From contig NC_066281.1 of assembly GCF_905404315.1 (NCBI RefSeq), positions 13,358,001-13,422,000 on the forward strand: a stretch of DNA of 64,000 nt, written 5' to 3'. Positions 22,132 to 37,100 of this stretch are shown one piece after another (the stretch's first letter is position 1; every line of letters starts with the position of its first letter). Origin of the DNA: Leptidea sinapis (lineage: Eukaryota > Arthropoda > Insecta > Lepidoptera > Pieridae). The translations under genes were made by a program, and so were the position numbers. The notes under the pieces were generated by a model. It was given only the letters and a program-made list of their open reading frames with translations, was not told where the DNA came from and did not search any database.

Positions 22132-25100
22132 CTACACAGAGACACGCCCATTTTATTATTAAATAATTAATGATTACGAATCACTCTCATATGAAGCCAC
22201 CTTGTCGCCATATAAAGAACGGCAGCTCACGAAACCAGATCTAAATCTTTTAAATACTGTTACTCTAAAATGGATTTTAAAATCACTAATTGAAAAACTA
22301 CCCATTCGAAAAGATTGCTATACCTCAGACTATCAGAGACGAACGGACTCTGGAAACTCAGCTACCCTTTTTTTTAAGTAAAATTACATTACATTTTATT
22401 CATCGCTTCATTGCCAAGGTATCATGTAGAAAAACATTTATGCTTTTAACCTTTATCACAGAAATGTTTTGTTAGAGATTGTTTTGAATTTCACAACAAA
22501 ATATGTGTATTGTTCATTTTCTGGAATCTTGTAATGCGTAAAAGTAAATACATCGCTTAACAAAAAAACTTACTATCTCGAGTTAACTTAAGGTTACTTA
22601 ACGGTATAAAGTTTACCTCTGCACATTAAATTATCATATTGAGAGGCAACAGTCAATGTGTTATACCTTTAAATGTTTTCTCTTATGAATTCCCTACGAT
22701 TCAGTTATATTATCACACCACATATCATCATGTTTTTAATATCGGGTGCAATGCCCTTTCTATGTTCTATAGCTTTCTATCACTGTCGTTCCTTATATGT
22801 AAACCAGGCCTAACATCGGAAAAAACTTCATATGAAACGATGAAACAATAATTTAAGGAAAAATCAAATTGTTGCTGTTTTAAGATTAGTTCTATGTAAT
22901 ACACAAAGCACAAAAGTACAAAATATTCTCCCCAAAGAGATATAAAGACAATAATATTTAATCAGAAACTATGTTGATATGAGAAGAGTTCATCACAATG
23001 ATCATATCACGTCACACAAGTGGTGATTAGGATGACATATGAAAGCGTGCCATGAAGCATACGAGGGGAGGTCAAAAAGTTCGCGGAATGACTGGGAAAA
23101 AAGATGAAATGATACATTATGTTATTTTTCCTTTTCAATATATTCCCCCTTAACACGAATACATTTTTGGGATCTGGCATATAACTTATTAATACCGTCG
23201 AAAAAATAGGTTTTGTCTTGGGCGTCAAAATACGCCGAAATCGCCGACTTGACTTCATCATCGTCTCTAAATTTTTTTCCACGCAGCTCTTTCTTCATCT
23301 TTGGGAATAAATAAAAATCGCTAGGGGCCAGGTCTGGACTGTAGGGTGGATGGCGTAGTTGTTCAAAACCGCATCGATGAATGGCAGCCGTCGCAACATG
23401 ACTCGTGTGAACGGGCGCGTTGTCGTGCAAAAGGAGTACACCTTTTGTCAGTTTTCCTCTTCTTTTTTCTTTAATAGCTTCTTTTAATCGGTCCAATAGG
23501 GAAGCGTAGTACTCTCCCGTTATAGAAACACCACGTTCTTTATAATCGATCAAAAGAATACCTTCAGTATCCCAAAAAATAGTCGCCATGATCTTTCCGG
23601 CCGATTGCGACACTTTAAATTTTTTTGGGGGTGGTGTGCCTTTTTTGTGCCACTGCATCGACTCCTGCTTTGACTCAGGCTCATAGTGGTGAACCCAAGT
23701 TTCATCACCGGTTACAATTCGGGCCATAATTTCTTCCCTAACTTCTCCACAGCGGTCCAAATACTCGCGGGAACAGTTGACGCGCTCACGTTTTTGCAGC
23801 GGCGTGAGCATTCTCGGGACCCACCTTGAACACACTTTACTCATGCCAAGATGTTGATGAAGAATATTTAAAATTGTGGTTTCTGATACTCCAACTGATG
23901 CTGCAAGTTGTTTCTTCTTCAACCTTCCGTCTTCCAATACAAGTTTTTCAACTTTTTCAATGATTTCCGGCGTAGTGGCCTCAATGGGCCGTCCAGGTCG
24001 AGGATCATCTTCAATTGACTCCCTTCCTTGCTTGAAAAGGCCGTGCCATTTGTAAATCATGGTTTTACCAGGAGCAGAGTCTCCGTAAACAGCTAACATC
24101 TCTTGCAAAATAGTTTGAGGCGTTTTTCCTTGTTTGGTGAGGAACTTTACGACGGCGCGATGTTCAATTTTCTCCATAGTGGCTAGTTTGTTCCCGATTT
24201 ACTTGTTCACTCGTTTGTAACTCGAAAGCTAATGACCCAATTAGGCTAGAAATTGGCATATATAGTAATTATGAGTTACTCAAGTAGCGGCTACCTGGAG
24301 GAGCGACCTCACCCCCGCCAACCCCGCCATTCCGCGAACTTTTTGACCGCCCCTCGTAAATATATTAATCGGACGCGGACTACAATCAAAGAAAGATATT
24401 TTACAACGAAATAGTTTGTCTTTCATTATATCTACAATTCGATAGTCGATTGCAATAGATCCTGAATAAACAAATTGAACATGCAAAATCTGTTCGTAAA
24501 ACTAAGAAAACAGCACTTGAAAACGAAATAATTCGTATGCTATAAAATATTTCAAAAGCCAAACAAAAGCAATCTAATTGCAAAATCATAGTATTTTATC
24601 TAATAACTGTCCTCGGGCACCATCACCGGCTCCGCATGCGCAATACCCCCTCCCCGGCTCCCGTTATAAAAGCTCTCACTTCCGAAGTATGAGATATCAC
24701 AAAAGCGAATAATGACTAGTCAGACAGAAATATAGAAAACACTATTGAAATAACAAATTATCGTTACTCATAATAACAACTAGTATGAAAAATAGGTATC
24801 ACATCACAAAAGCTTTATTAGTGACCTAGAAATGAGCCAAACTGACATATATATATATTTTTTTTTTATATGAGAGGGGGCAAACGGGCAAGAGGCTCAC
24901 GGGATGGGGAGAGGTGTGGCAACCGCCCATGGACATCCGCAATAACAGGTGTGTCAAGAAATGCGTTGCCGGCCTTTAAGGTGGGAGTATGCTTTTTTCT
25001 TGAAGGTCCCTAAGTCGTATCTGTTCGGAAAGACCGCTGCCGGTAGTTGATTCCACAAAGTGGCTGTGCGAGGCAAGAAATTTCGAAGAAAACGCGCGGT

Positions 25101-28100
25101 TGTGGAATGCCAGACGTCTACATGATGCGGATGGTACTTTGCACGTAATGTCCGATGGTGGAATTCGGCCGCTGGAATCAACCCGAACAGCTCCTCTGAG
25201 CACTCCCTGTGATAAATGCGGTAGAAGATGCAGAGAGAACCCACATCTCTATGCAATGCTAGAGAATCAAGCCGATCGGAGATGACTTGATCGTCGATGA
25301 TTCGAGCCGCTCTTCGTTGTATGCGGTCAAATGGAAGAAGCTGGTACTGGGGAGCACCCGCCCAGAGGTGAGAACAGTACTTCCATGTGAGGCCGAATTT
25401 GCGCCTTATTTGCAGGCGGTGGCTTTTAGTGAAGTACTGTCTCGCCTTACTGAGTACACCAAGCTTTTTAGAGGCCAGTTTGGCCTTCTCTTCCAAGTGA
25501 CCACGGAACTGAACGTCGCTCGATATATCGACGCCAAGTATGCCAATACAGGCTGTGGCAGTTAGAGGAGTGATCTCGAATCGAGGGGATACGACAAAGG
25601 GAGACTTTTTAGTGGTGAACGCACAAACTTGTGTCTTCTTGGGGTTGAATTGGACTAAATTTTGTCGGCCCCATTCCGAGACTTTGCAAAGCATAGTCTC
25701 GATTTCAGACACAAATTTGATCCGGTTCTCGTCGATGCTATCCCGGGACATGTTGGCACGGCCGGTGTAGGAAGCATACCCCGTGCTGTCGTCTGCATAG
25801 CAATGAATATTGCTGATTTGCAGCATATCATTGATATGCAGAAGAAACAGCGTAGGGGATAGCACACAGCCTTGCGGGACACCAGAGTTTATGGATTTTA
25901 AGTCGGAGCATGCACCGTTGATAACAACCTTGATGCTCCGATCAGCCAAAAAGCTAGTGACCCATTTGCACAACTTCTCGGGAAGCCCATAGGATGGCAG
26001 TTTCGCTATAAGCGCTTTATGCCACACCCGATCAAAGGCCTTCGCTATGTCCAAACTCACCGCCAACGTCTCTCCCTTCGACTTAACCGCTTGCGCCCAT
26101 TTATGGGTGAGGTACGCAAGAAGATCACCAGCTGAGCGACCCTGACGGAAACCGTACTGGCAGTCGCTGATCAGCTGGTGCCCCTCCAGGTATCCCAAGA
26201 GCTGGCGGTTGATGATCGACTCCATTACTTTGGAGAAAATGGAGGTAATGGCAATGGGGCGGTAGTTGGACGGATCTGAGCGTACACCTTTCTTAGGGAT
26301 CGGGTGCACTAAAGCCGCCTTCCATAATTTCGGGACTACGCCTGATGAGTAGGAGAGCCGGAAAAGACGGGTAAGGACCGGCGCCAGTTCCGGAGCACAT
26401 GTCCGCAGCACTATCGGGGGAATGCCATCGGGCCCGCTCGATTTGTGAATGTCCAAGGTGAGAAGCGCCTTAAGCACGGCACCATGCCAGATTTTTACCT
26501 CCGGCATATATGAATCGCACCGCGGAATATGCGGTGGTGGTGCACCTTGGTCATCCAGAGTCAAGTTGGACGCGAAGAGGGAGCCCAGGAGATCAGCTTT
26601 CTCTTTCGCGTCATGGGCCAGCGAGTCATCATCCCTGTGCAGTGGCAGAAGTTTCCTTGGACAGCCTTGGCGAGCGACCAGAACGCACGAGTTCCCGAGG
26701 GAAGGCGTGCAAGTCTCTCGCCAATTCTGCCAATGTGCTTCGACTTCGCGTTGCACGTCGCATTGACCCAAGCCTGATAGCACTCCTGCTTTCGGCGAGA
26801 GGCAATTTTGCAGGAGCGGTCAAACCATGGTTGGGACCTGCCACCGATAGGCACAGAGGAGGATGGAATGAAGAGTTCCATACCTTGCAGTACCACATCA
26901 GCAACAGCATCAGCAGCGGCATCTGAATCTCCCAGCGAAAAACAGATCTGCCTCCACGGGTAGGATGCAAAAAAGCACCGCATTTCGTCCCACTCTGCTG
27001 ACCTATAGTGCCACACGCGGCGACAGCCTAAGAAGCGGGGCCGTGTTGGGCGCGTGATCGGCACGGTGCTCCGGATCAGGCAGTGGTCCGACGATCCCAG
27101 AGGAGGGTCAACGGAAACTAGGTAGCCCTCCGGATGTGAGGTCAACAGAAGGTCCAACAGTGAAGGTGTATGATCTTGCAAATCTGGGATTCGCGTTGGC
27201 GCAATAACCAGTTGCGTCAGACCATATGCTAAGGCGAAGTCGTGAACAGATCTCCCTGCATGATCGGTGGTACGTGAGCCTAGCCATTCGGCGTGGTGGG
27301 CGTTAAAATCGCCAAGAAACACGATCTCTGCAGTGGGGATCTGCTCCAACACGGAATCTGTAGCCATTTGGATGTGTTCGAGGAGCCGGTCAGTCTCTGC
27401 GTTACCGCTATGGGACCTATACAGGCATGCGTAGATTCGCGGATGGTCATCGCAGTCTACACGCAGCCAGATGATGGATAGGTCCTGTCCTTCAAGAAAA
27501 CTCAGGCGTCGAGAACAGACATCCTCCCTGACGTAAACGCACACGCCAGCCCGTGGTATAAAGGAGTGTTCCAAATTATACCCCGGGTAGGAAAGGTAAG
27601 ATGAATCAGCCAGGGAGGATATCTGTGTCTCGGTTATAAAGAGCAGGACCGACTTCGCCGTCTCCAGGTGAAAGTGGACGGCATTTAAATTTGAGCGAAG
27701 CCCCCTGATATTGCAAAAGTCCACAGCGAGTGTGGAGGAGCCTCCTGCTCTGTTTGCCCCGAGTCAGCGCAGATTTGCCTCCTCCAGAATACGCGGGGCA
27801 GCCTGGGCAACCACTGTTAGGTACAGGCCCTAATTGTGGACGCCCAGGGACGGATTCTCCAGGGCTGCATAGCCTGGTACCGTCCTGGAGTAGTCTCGTT
27901 TTAGTCTGTGCTGCCATTTGTATTTGGGAGGGGGGGTGTAGGCCTCCGGATACCCCACTTACCGGACGAAACACAGCGGCATAGCCTCTATTTCACGCCG
28001 GTTTCGAGTGGGGGAGTGGTATTTCTCCGGGCGTGCCGGCCCAATTCGGTACATATACTTTAATACAACGCATATTTTTTTTTATATAAATAATTTCTCA

Positions 28101-31100
28101 GAAATTTTGGCGCATTTCTTTGATTGAGAGGTAAATGATCGGTCGACAACACACGCAGCAGAGCAGAGCGAATACGCAACAGGTACTGTACGAAATGAAA
28201 GTCGCGGGCAGGAAGGTGTTGGTGTGGTAGTGAGAGGTCGTACCGTGGCGCGAGCGGGCGGCTCCCACGGGGCGCGGGGCGCGGCCGGGGCGCGCTCCGG
28301 CGTCGGGCCGCCACCTACGTGCGTACAGAGCGCTCGTACTTCACACAATATAACAGACAGGTGGCCTGCCGTACTACGTAGGCGTCTTCACTTCCAATGC
28401 TCGTTTTAATAATTTATTGCTTTATATTCAATTATAACAGACAAATGACAATATCACTTATAATTAATTACAAGTATGGATTCTAATAAACGAGCTCATG
28501 AGGACACTGTGAGACAGATGAGTTAGTATAAAATGATCAACACTCGCGGTTCCTCGACGAACATCTTTATACAACAAATTGGTCGTGGTCCATTTCAAGT
28601 GAGTATCCACACCAAATAATTATGATAATGAGGAAACCGTCGGTTGAGTTCAGGGCGTAACCATATAATTCAATGAATTTTACTAGTTTTTAACCGACTT
28701 CCAAAAAGGAGGAGGTTCTAATTACGTTGGTATATTTTTGATACTACAAAGCGAGAGTGAAACGTGAGACACTACAAGTTTTCATCTAAATTAAAATAGG
28801 ATTCAGGGGCTCGTGACCAAACGACATCTACGTATTCGATAGCTAGCCCGGACGTTTGGCCTCCGAAATTATAGAAGTGAATGCGGCCAATCGGTTTATT
28901 GTAAACATCCAAAATATATAATATTGAGTAAAACTTGATTCAAATTATTTATAATGTTAATATATATTTACAATGACTGTTAGAAGGCATGATAGCGATT
29001 ATTAGGGTGAATTATTTTTCGCAAACGTTACATCAAACTTGGATTGATAGTAGTAATGTGTTAAAATATTAATCACTGTATAGAACACAATTCAAATCTG
29101 TGTAACGATCGCAAAAAGAACGACGACGGTATTTGAATCGAGCCGATGAGTAATTACCGGGCGCGGCCATGTCGTAGGGCAGCAGCGAGTCCAGGTCGGC
29201 GGCCCGCAGCGCGAGACCGTCGGGCCGGGCCCGCGCGCCCACCACGGCCCGCAGCTCGTTCCGCACGTACTCCGAGGTGCCGCCCCCGGACACGCCCCCC
29301 GCGCCCCCCGCGCTCGCTGAACCTCCTAAACCTATTTATTCATAATATCAATATTCATGTAATATATTAAACGTCCATCACATCAATACATACTTATATA
29401 AAAGAAATTATTTTAATTATACAACCATTATATCACACAGGGACCTTCCAATATACTAGCGAATAGACAAGCAGAGCGTGCAAGGAAAGCGAATCTATTG
29501 TTACTGTAATCGATTTCGATCGACAAGTCATAAACAGTCAGCCACGCTCGGCATTAGCTCCATAGTACTTTGAGACCTCGCTACTAGGTCAAATACAAAT
29601 CAAAATTCACGCATGATCGATCTGTCTGGTAATCTATTCGCCAGTATATTCAACGACTATGATATCACAACTTACCCACAACTTTACTAAGTAGAAGGAA
29701 ATAATATGTTATGTGAACTTTTTTACAATATTGTTGTTAATAGAGTATTAATACAGCAGACTGATCCAAAAAAAAACAAGTTAACCTAAAATTTTGCAAC
29801 GCAAATGCGAATAGGTATGATAAATTAATTATTACATAATATGAATACAATAGATTACAATAAAGTATACAGCGGGCTCTTATAGCATTGAATCATGCAT
29901 AATGTTAAGATCATCAAAAACATTGGACATTGCTTAAAAATCAAAATGCATTCATTTTGCTGTCTAATTGGAATTAAATTTTTATGTCACTTGTTTTTGA
30001 TGCTCTATTTTATCATTCAGTTTCACTTTTATCTACATTCCAATCTACCATTAGTCCTCTTGGTTGTACCAATTATACAAACAAATGTTACATTATATCT
30101 TAATTTAAAAATCTTTCTTCATTATTTAATAATATTGATAGATTTTTAAACCTAGATAAAAGATATAAAAGATTTAGATCTTGTGTAAACAGAACAGGAA
30201 AAACAGTGGATAATGGATATGGCATTTTGTTTTAATTTGAGAGTTGTTATTATGTTGAAAGAGCTGATGACGCCAAACTCATACATTATTACTTATAACA
30301 CATACAGTACATCTATAATTCACAAGCACGACCCAACTTTAAGTATGTATTACAAACTCGTTAACCATAGATTTGACTGTCAAAATAGCAAGTGATGTAC
30401 GGCCATAAATGAATTTATCAATACAGTAAAAGTCAAATAAACTTTATTCAATTAGGTTTAAATTTAGCGCTTTTGAATCGTCACAATAAATATTTCTTTT
30501 AAATAACTTAATATACCATAATATGTTCGGAAAAAGTGGAACTCGTGAGATGAACGTATAAGAAACTCAACGGCCACTCTTTTCAATCAATAGAGTATTT
30601 TACAATGGCTGCAATATACAAATCAAATTACTTTGTACGGTGCTGCGTCCAATATATTAATTGTGATAATTAAAAGCGTTTTAAATATCCAATATTTCAT
30701 AAAAGTAATTAAGTGCATAAATATAAATTATCGTATATTGGATTCATCAACCTATAGAACTTGAATTCATAGTTTGTGTAAGGATTCTTAGTGGACATGG
30801 TGATCAATTTAATTAAAGTACTACACCTATACGAGACATACAATGAATTTTGTATTTTAAAGAGTCTCGTTTTTGGATTGGCGATTTTATTTTTATTTCT
30901 AGCATTGATAGCTTGTATATCATGTTGTGGCTTCATCTACAGGATCTACTTTACAGTTGATAACCTGCTCAACCCCAATATTTGCATATTAGGAAATTGA
31001 CTTGAGATGTCGCTCTTGGAAATCTAAATATGTTTTTAAAGTGATAACCCTAGGATTAATTACAAAAATAGAAAGAGCGCTCGCACGGAACGCGAGAGCT

Positions 31101-34100
31101 CGTGGGTTCGAATCCCGCATCGATCATAAAATTTAGTTTTCAGTTTTATTTGTGTATTTATTGATTTTAAATCGGAAAATATTAATTAGGCATGATAGGA
31201 AATCCCGTTTCATTATTATACTGGACAATCAATCTCCAGCCGCCAGCATGTACACCTTCCACTGTCTTTTTGTTCGAAAGAAAAGCAAAACCTTATATTT
31301 TATTCCAAAAATAAAACTTGTCAAATTAAATACAACTTGAGAATAAGAGCATAGAAAATAGGATCTCTGTAATTATTGAACAAGTTTGGGAAAGATCCCT
31401 CGAGTAAAAGAAACGAACTAATATTGTATGTATTATTGGTATACTGAACTAAAACTATTGATTCAGAACTCATTCGACAAATAGTGCGTCTCGTAAGTGA
31501 CTAGACATAAACAGGTAACTTATAACAATTATGTTAACCAAGTTATTATGATATTAAGTTACTACCTGAAAAAAGACTGACTGTTTTATAATTATAAGTC
31601 CAGCGCTTTATAAATAAAAAATTTAAACTAATGTGTGTAGTTAAATGTGTTACAATATATGAAGCTCTAATTATAATTAAATTATTCTTATTTAATAAAA
31701 CGAATTTTTGCCATACGTAATAATGGAGTTAAATACTTGGGTTAGTTTCAAATAGCCAAAGTATTCACACATTTTCACATTTTGCCTCAATCATAGATAA
31801 AAAATCAGAGAAACATAATGAAATTAACCAATTCAAAAGTTACACAATTTTTTTTTTTAATTTAATATTAATAAATATTAAAGTGAATACCAATATACCA
31901 ATTATACACTTAAGTATTTTTTTTAATTTTTGGCTGACAGCGTCCGTGAAAAAGGAATTAAAATTAGTACACAGGATGACTGGTCGCTCAAAGGACACAG
32001 ATTAGAATGGTAGGTACTCGTATGATACGCTGTAGTATTTTTATTATTATTAATTACAAAGCAAGCAGCATTATGCCTCTTGAAACACCAGTCATTCCAT
32101 ATAAGGCGTCCTACAGACAGCCGCGTGCGCTGCGTGGCGGTGTCGACGGCTGTCTGAAGGTGCCTATGATTTGCTTGATCCTTATTATCCCTGACCTTTC
32201 AAATACTAAAAACTCAACTATAAATTATGTAGTATATTATCTTACGGTCGTTCCCAATATTCAGTCTATCTCTTACTTGAGATAATAATCGTAACTATCG
32301 TTGCCTTTTCTGTCCCAATAAACTTATCGACGTTAACTCACCTTATCCGTACACGCTGTCTATCAATGGGAAGACGTATAGCTTTCCAGCGATAGAAGTT
32401 TGTATGGATATTGCAATTCACGCGTTCCAATATAAGGCGACACGAATGACTTATCGGGTATATTAGGACAGCTTCAGATTATTGACAGCTAATTACGTAC
32501 AGTAGAAGGTAATAATTTATCTCCATCTGTAGATAGTATATTGGGAACGGCCGTTAGTTGTCTCGATATATGCTGTTTGGTCGATCAAATTGTACTAACG
32601 AAGGACCTTATTTATCTAATGATATTTGTTGCTCAACAGAATATTACAAATTATCTGTGATGTACATTTACGGCCGTTTTCAATAACCTATCTATCCTTA
32701 GTTTAACTTACTAGAGGTAAACATATATATCCTTCTACGCTTACTTACATTTCAATAATCTATAGACAGATACCATTGGACTATCTTCTATACATATAAA
32801 TAAAATTGGAGTGACTTTTTGTAATTTTGAAATAACCGTTTCTTACTACATGTATATATATATTATATAATATATATTATATAATATATATTATATATAC
32901 CAAAATATTTTCTTTTTACAATTTTTGTCTGTATGTTTGTTCCGCCTAATCTCTGAAATGGCTAGACCGTTGGCGAGGACGTTTATTTAAGAGAAGTTCT
33001 TTGATTTTAGAAAATAAAGTAATGTTGCAATGTCCAAGAAACGGTTCAACTCAAAAAATAATTTATATGGCAAAACAACGTTTGCCGGGTCAGCCGGTAA
33101 CTAATATTATAACTATATTGTAAAATAACTATGGATATATAACTTGCCAACAAAATGCAGTTTGGCGGAGGTCTGTATTTTTATTGTACCGTAATTGGAG
33201 TGAATAAAGGCCTTTTATTATTATTATTGTAAGATTTTGACATTAAACGGTGATAGCAATATATCATTAACTAGAGATACGTTATTAAAAGCGGCCGTAA
33301 GACAACCAGCGTCGAGTCGACAGTGTTACTCACATGAGAGGTGGTCGTGCGGCGCGCCGTGCGGCGCCAGCTGCGGCCGCCGCGCGAAGTCCGCGCAGTA
33401 CTCGCCCTCGTCATAGTAGCCGCCCACTGACACACACACCATTAGAACACGCGACACCCCACCTACCTACCGGCCTCCTCGCCGCCCTTACGTAACGATA
33501 TAGGCCCATTTTGGCGCCTTCCGCGTGGGTCAAGGCTGTCTGGGAATCAAATCTATCTATCTACCTCTACCCGACGAGATCTCGAGTGTCGAACGACAAG
33601 CCAATCATCATGCAATTAGTTTTTGTAACTTCCATATCGCTTCAATTTAATTTAAGATAATGAACTCAATTCTACTTTGCATGCTGAACAACTATCTGCG
33701 TAAATGTCATGCTTCATAGTATTAACAAACTACCTGGTAACTCTATATAAAAATAATTGATTAGTATGCAGAAGCGTTTGAAGGAAATCTTGGATCAGAC
33801 TGATTTGAAAATAAATAAACAATAAAGGTCAAATATTCTTGTTACCAACTTCATTATGTACATAAAATATTAAATATACATAACTTGCAGTGATGCACTT
33901 TTCATGGTAATTCATAAGTTAACACATTTTTCTTTGGTTGAATTCGCAACAACTAAAGGTTTAAACAATTTAATATTACAAGTATTATAATGAATTTATT
34001 ATGTTTTTAAAGTGATAACCCTCACTTCTAGGATTAATACACAAATAAAATTAGAAAAATAAATTTTATGAACGATGGGGCATTCGAACCCTCTCAGTGC

Positions 34101-37100
34101 TCTGCCAACTGAGCTAATCGCTCGAGCGACGCATCGTCACAAAACCTGTAGGCTTTGTTCAATAGTCAATTTCCTAATATGCAAATATTGAGGTTGAGCA
34201 GGTTATCAACTGTAAAGTAGATCCTGTAGATGAAAGCACAACCTAAAAGTTGAACAAAGCATACAGAATTTTGTGACAATGCGTTTATCGAACGGTTTGC
34301 TCAGTTGGCAGAGCACTGAAACGGAACGAAAGAGGTCGTGGGTTCGTGTCCCGCATCGTTCATAAAATTTTGTTACCAAATTTTATTTGTGTAAGTTTTA
34401 TAATACTGTAATGCCGTCAGAGTCGAGTCAGTACTGACCGAGGTGTGGTCGCGGCGCGCGGTGGTAGGGCTGCGGGGTGACCGGCGTGTGTGGCGTGTGA
34501 AGCGCGGCCACGCCTGACACGTATCCGCCGCCGGCGTTCTGGAACAGTTCAAAATAGGATAGTCACTATACAAAGTCAAAAGTCAAAGTTTTTAATTGCA
34601 TAAACATGTTAGATTGATGTTACATAAATATTAATATCCGGACGACCGAGCCTTGCTCGTATTTTTACGAATGTACAAAACTTGAACAAAAAAAAAACTA
34701 ATAGGACATCTAGATTTGAAGCGGGGTCTTCTGCTTCTTCAAACCTGAGCTATTAGATACAGTCTTATTACAGAGCCGAAACTCACCTTTGTATTCTAAT
34801 GTTATTGTAGATGTTTCTCATTAAAACAAGGATAAAACATTTTTTTTAAATTGAAACGTAGCTATATCGATTTAACGCCCCCGACATCCCCTGTATACAA
34901 AATTTGATGAAAATCGTTGGAGCCGTTTCCGAGATTCAGAATATAAAGATACAAGAATTACTCGTTTAAAGATTTATGAAAAAGTACATGTATGACATGC
35001 AAATTTCATACAATAATTTCATAATTAATCAAATTTCGAAATAATTAGTTACAATAATATCAATTTAACAAAAGATAAGTAGCAGTATTCTATTATTTAA
35101 AAAAAATGTCAATTATTTAAATGGAAATATTCGTTTATTATAAGCAGTTTTGACTAAGTACTAATATATTTTTCAATTTAGATGAGCAATTCCTATTTGA
35201 CGATACTTCTCTTACTATCTTTAGGACGTGATTATATATTTTTATGCACATACAAAAACAGTTCATCTGAAACAATGTAGTTTTGTCCTTGGATGGGAAA
35301 AGAGAAGTGTTTTCATGTTTACTAAATTCGCTAAAATTTTTTCAAACAAACACACAGCACTCAAATATGTATAATTCAACAATTGTTAATAGGTTATATT
35401 TTTTAAATAGCGGTCTGCAACTTTCAAGAGGTCCTTTACCCGCTACAGCTCTAAAACATTTTTTTTTGCGCTATTATGATACCGATATGATAGTCATAAC
35501 ATCATTTCTAACTAATAAGCTAAACTAAGAAAATTTTGTGCGGTGAGACGGGAACGGGCCGCAATCATAGTGATGTCAGATCCAGGCAGAAAATCGATAA
35601 GTCACCAATCAAATGTGCCGGTAGCACGTGTCACAAGCGTGCATCGTGATCTGTGACACGATGTCTCGAACATACCGCACAAACATGCCTTAATATACCT
35701 TATGCCTTCTTGGGGTGTATCATATTTTTTTTACATAAGAGGGACAAACGGCTAAGAGACTCACGTCATGGGAAGTTGTGAGGCAACCGCCCGCGGACAT
35801 CCGCAACAGCAGGGGTCAAGAGATGCGTTGCCAGCCTTTAAGGTGGGTATGCTCTATGCTTGAAGGCCCCTCAGTCGTATCGATTCGGGAAAATTGCAGC
35901 CGGTAATTGATTGTACAAAGGCTACTATATACTATACTGTGTACTATGTCCCAGTGTAGGTAAAGTATGGTATCTCCAGTTTCATTTAGCTCAGTAGTAA
36001 CAGTTATTTATGCAACTGTTGTCACACGAGGCGAAGCTGAGTGTGATAATAGTATCACATGAGTGTTTTAATACCTAATTATCAACAGTTGCATGCAAGA
36101 TTTTAACTACACCCATAATATGAATCCTCTATAAATGATTCTAAAACATTTAGCTTACTGCTAACATTAAAAAGCCAGTCCTAGTAACCATTACATCATC
36201 CAAACGAGTGTTGTAATGATAATAATAATAATATTGACATACTTTTTACACAAATTATCTTGCCCCAAGTTAATGTTAATTATATAGCCTGTGTTATGAG
36301 TTACAAGACAACGATATATTTAATACAATATACTTACTTAAACATACATAAATACATTTAAACATCCATGACTCGGAAACAAACATCCATATTCATCATA
36401 TAAATGCTTGCACCTACCGGGATTCGAACCCGTGACCTCTAGCTTAGTAGGTAGGATCGCTAACCACTCGGCTATAGAGGTCGTCATAATGTAATGTTTT
36501 ACTGAATTTCATTACAACACTCGTTTGAATGATGTAGTGGTTATTAGGTGTTTTAATATAGGCAATAAGCTGTTTTAGAATCCTCTAAAAGATTCTGAAA
36601 CAGTTAACATTAAAATATCCAAACGAGTGTTGTAATGTTGTATTGATATTCATTACAACACTCGTTGTAATTTGAGGTGTTTTAATTTTTACAATAAGCT
36701 AACTGTTTTAGAATATTTAATAGAGGATTAAAAGCATGGGTATAGATAAAATAGATAACAGTTGCACGTTAATAACGGAAATATAGTGGAAGATGATAAG
36801 AGAAGCTTACGAGTCAACTTTTGATGAATACAAAACTGCATATCATTAGTTTCATAATTATATTATTCCAGTAGCTAATGGTAGGAATTAAATTATGTAG
36901 AACATTCGTATGAAAACAAAAACTGAAAGAAAAACAGATGTCATTTTACAGTTTGCAGCGAAGTTTGTTCATAGTATTGATGCTAACATAAAGATTAATA
37001 CTCACGTGCATTTGTCGGTTCATGTTGATCATGGGGTTATGTTGTGACGTCACTATCTTATTGGTGGTGGTGCCATAGCTTGCATTCATTTGACCTACAA

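Larger units (their letters stand above)
24850..28050 (-). mobile_element. Non-LTR retrotransposon with a single frameshift
   Basis: Nearly complete endonuclease-RT element in the intron between tai exons 17 and 18, same strand as tai. The 3' end is an A/T-rich run near 24850-24875; the 5' edge lies near 28050 and is not sharply defined. It is a divergent sister of the decayed copy at 7768-10870; a 3' fragment of the same subfamily is at 35722-35930. Confidence 0.88.

Noticed and set aside
21809..22170. Arg/Ala-rich and repetitive ORFs on both strands near 22 kb
   Set aside because: Products of the 16-bp minisatellite and the GC-rich last tai exon read in other frames.
29146..29370. Plus-strand ORF rich in Arg/Pro opposite tai exon 16
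   Set aside because: Shadow of the GC-rich coding exon on the minus strand.
31080..31130. A genuine tRNA gene with gggttcgaatccc
   Set aside because: Same tract recurs in the foldback element at 34039-34393 and no full cloverleaf could be drawn.
36405..36484. A genuine tRNA gene
   Set aside because: Has a B-box and A-region but is continuous with a SINE body and tail and has poor acceptor-stem pairing; called a tRNA-derived SINE.
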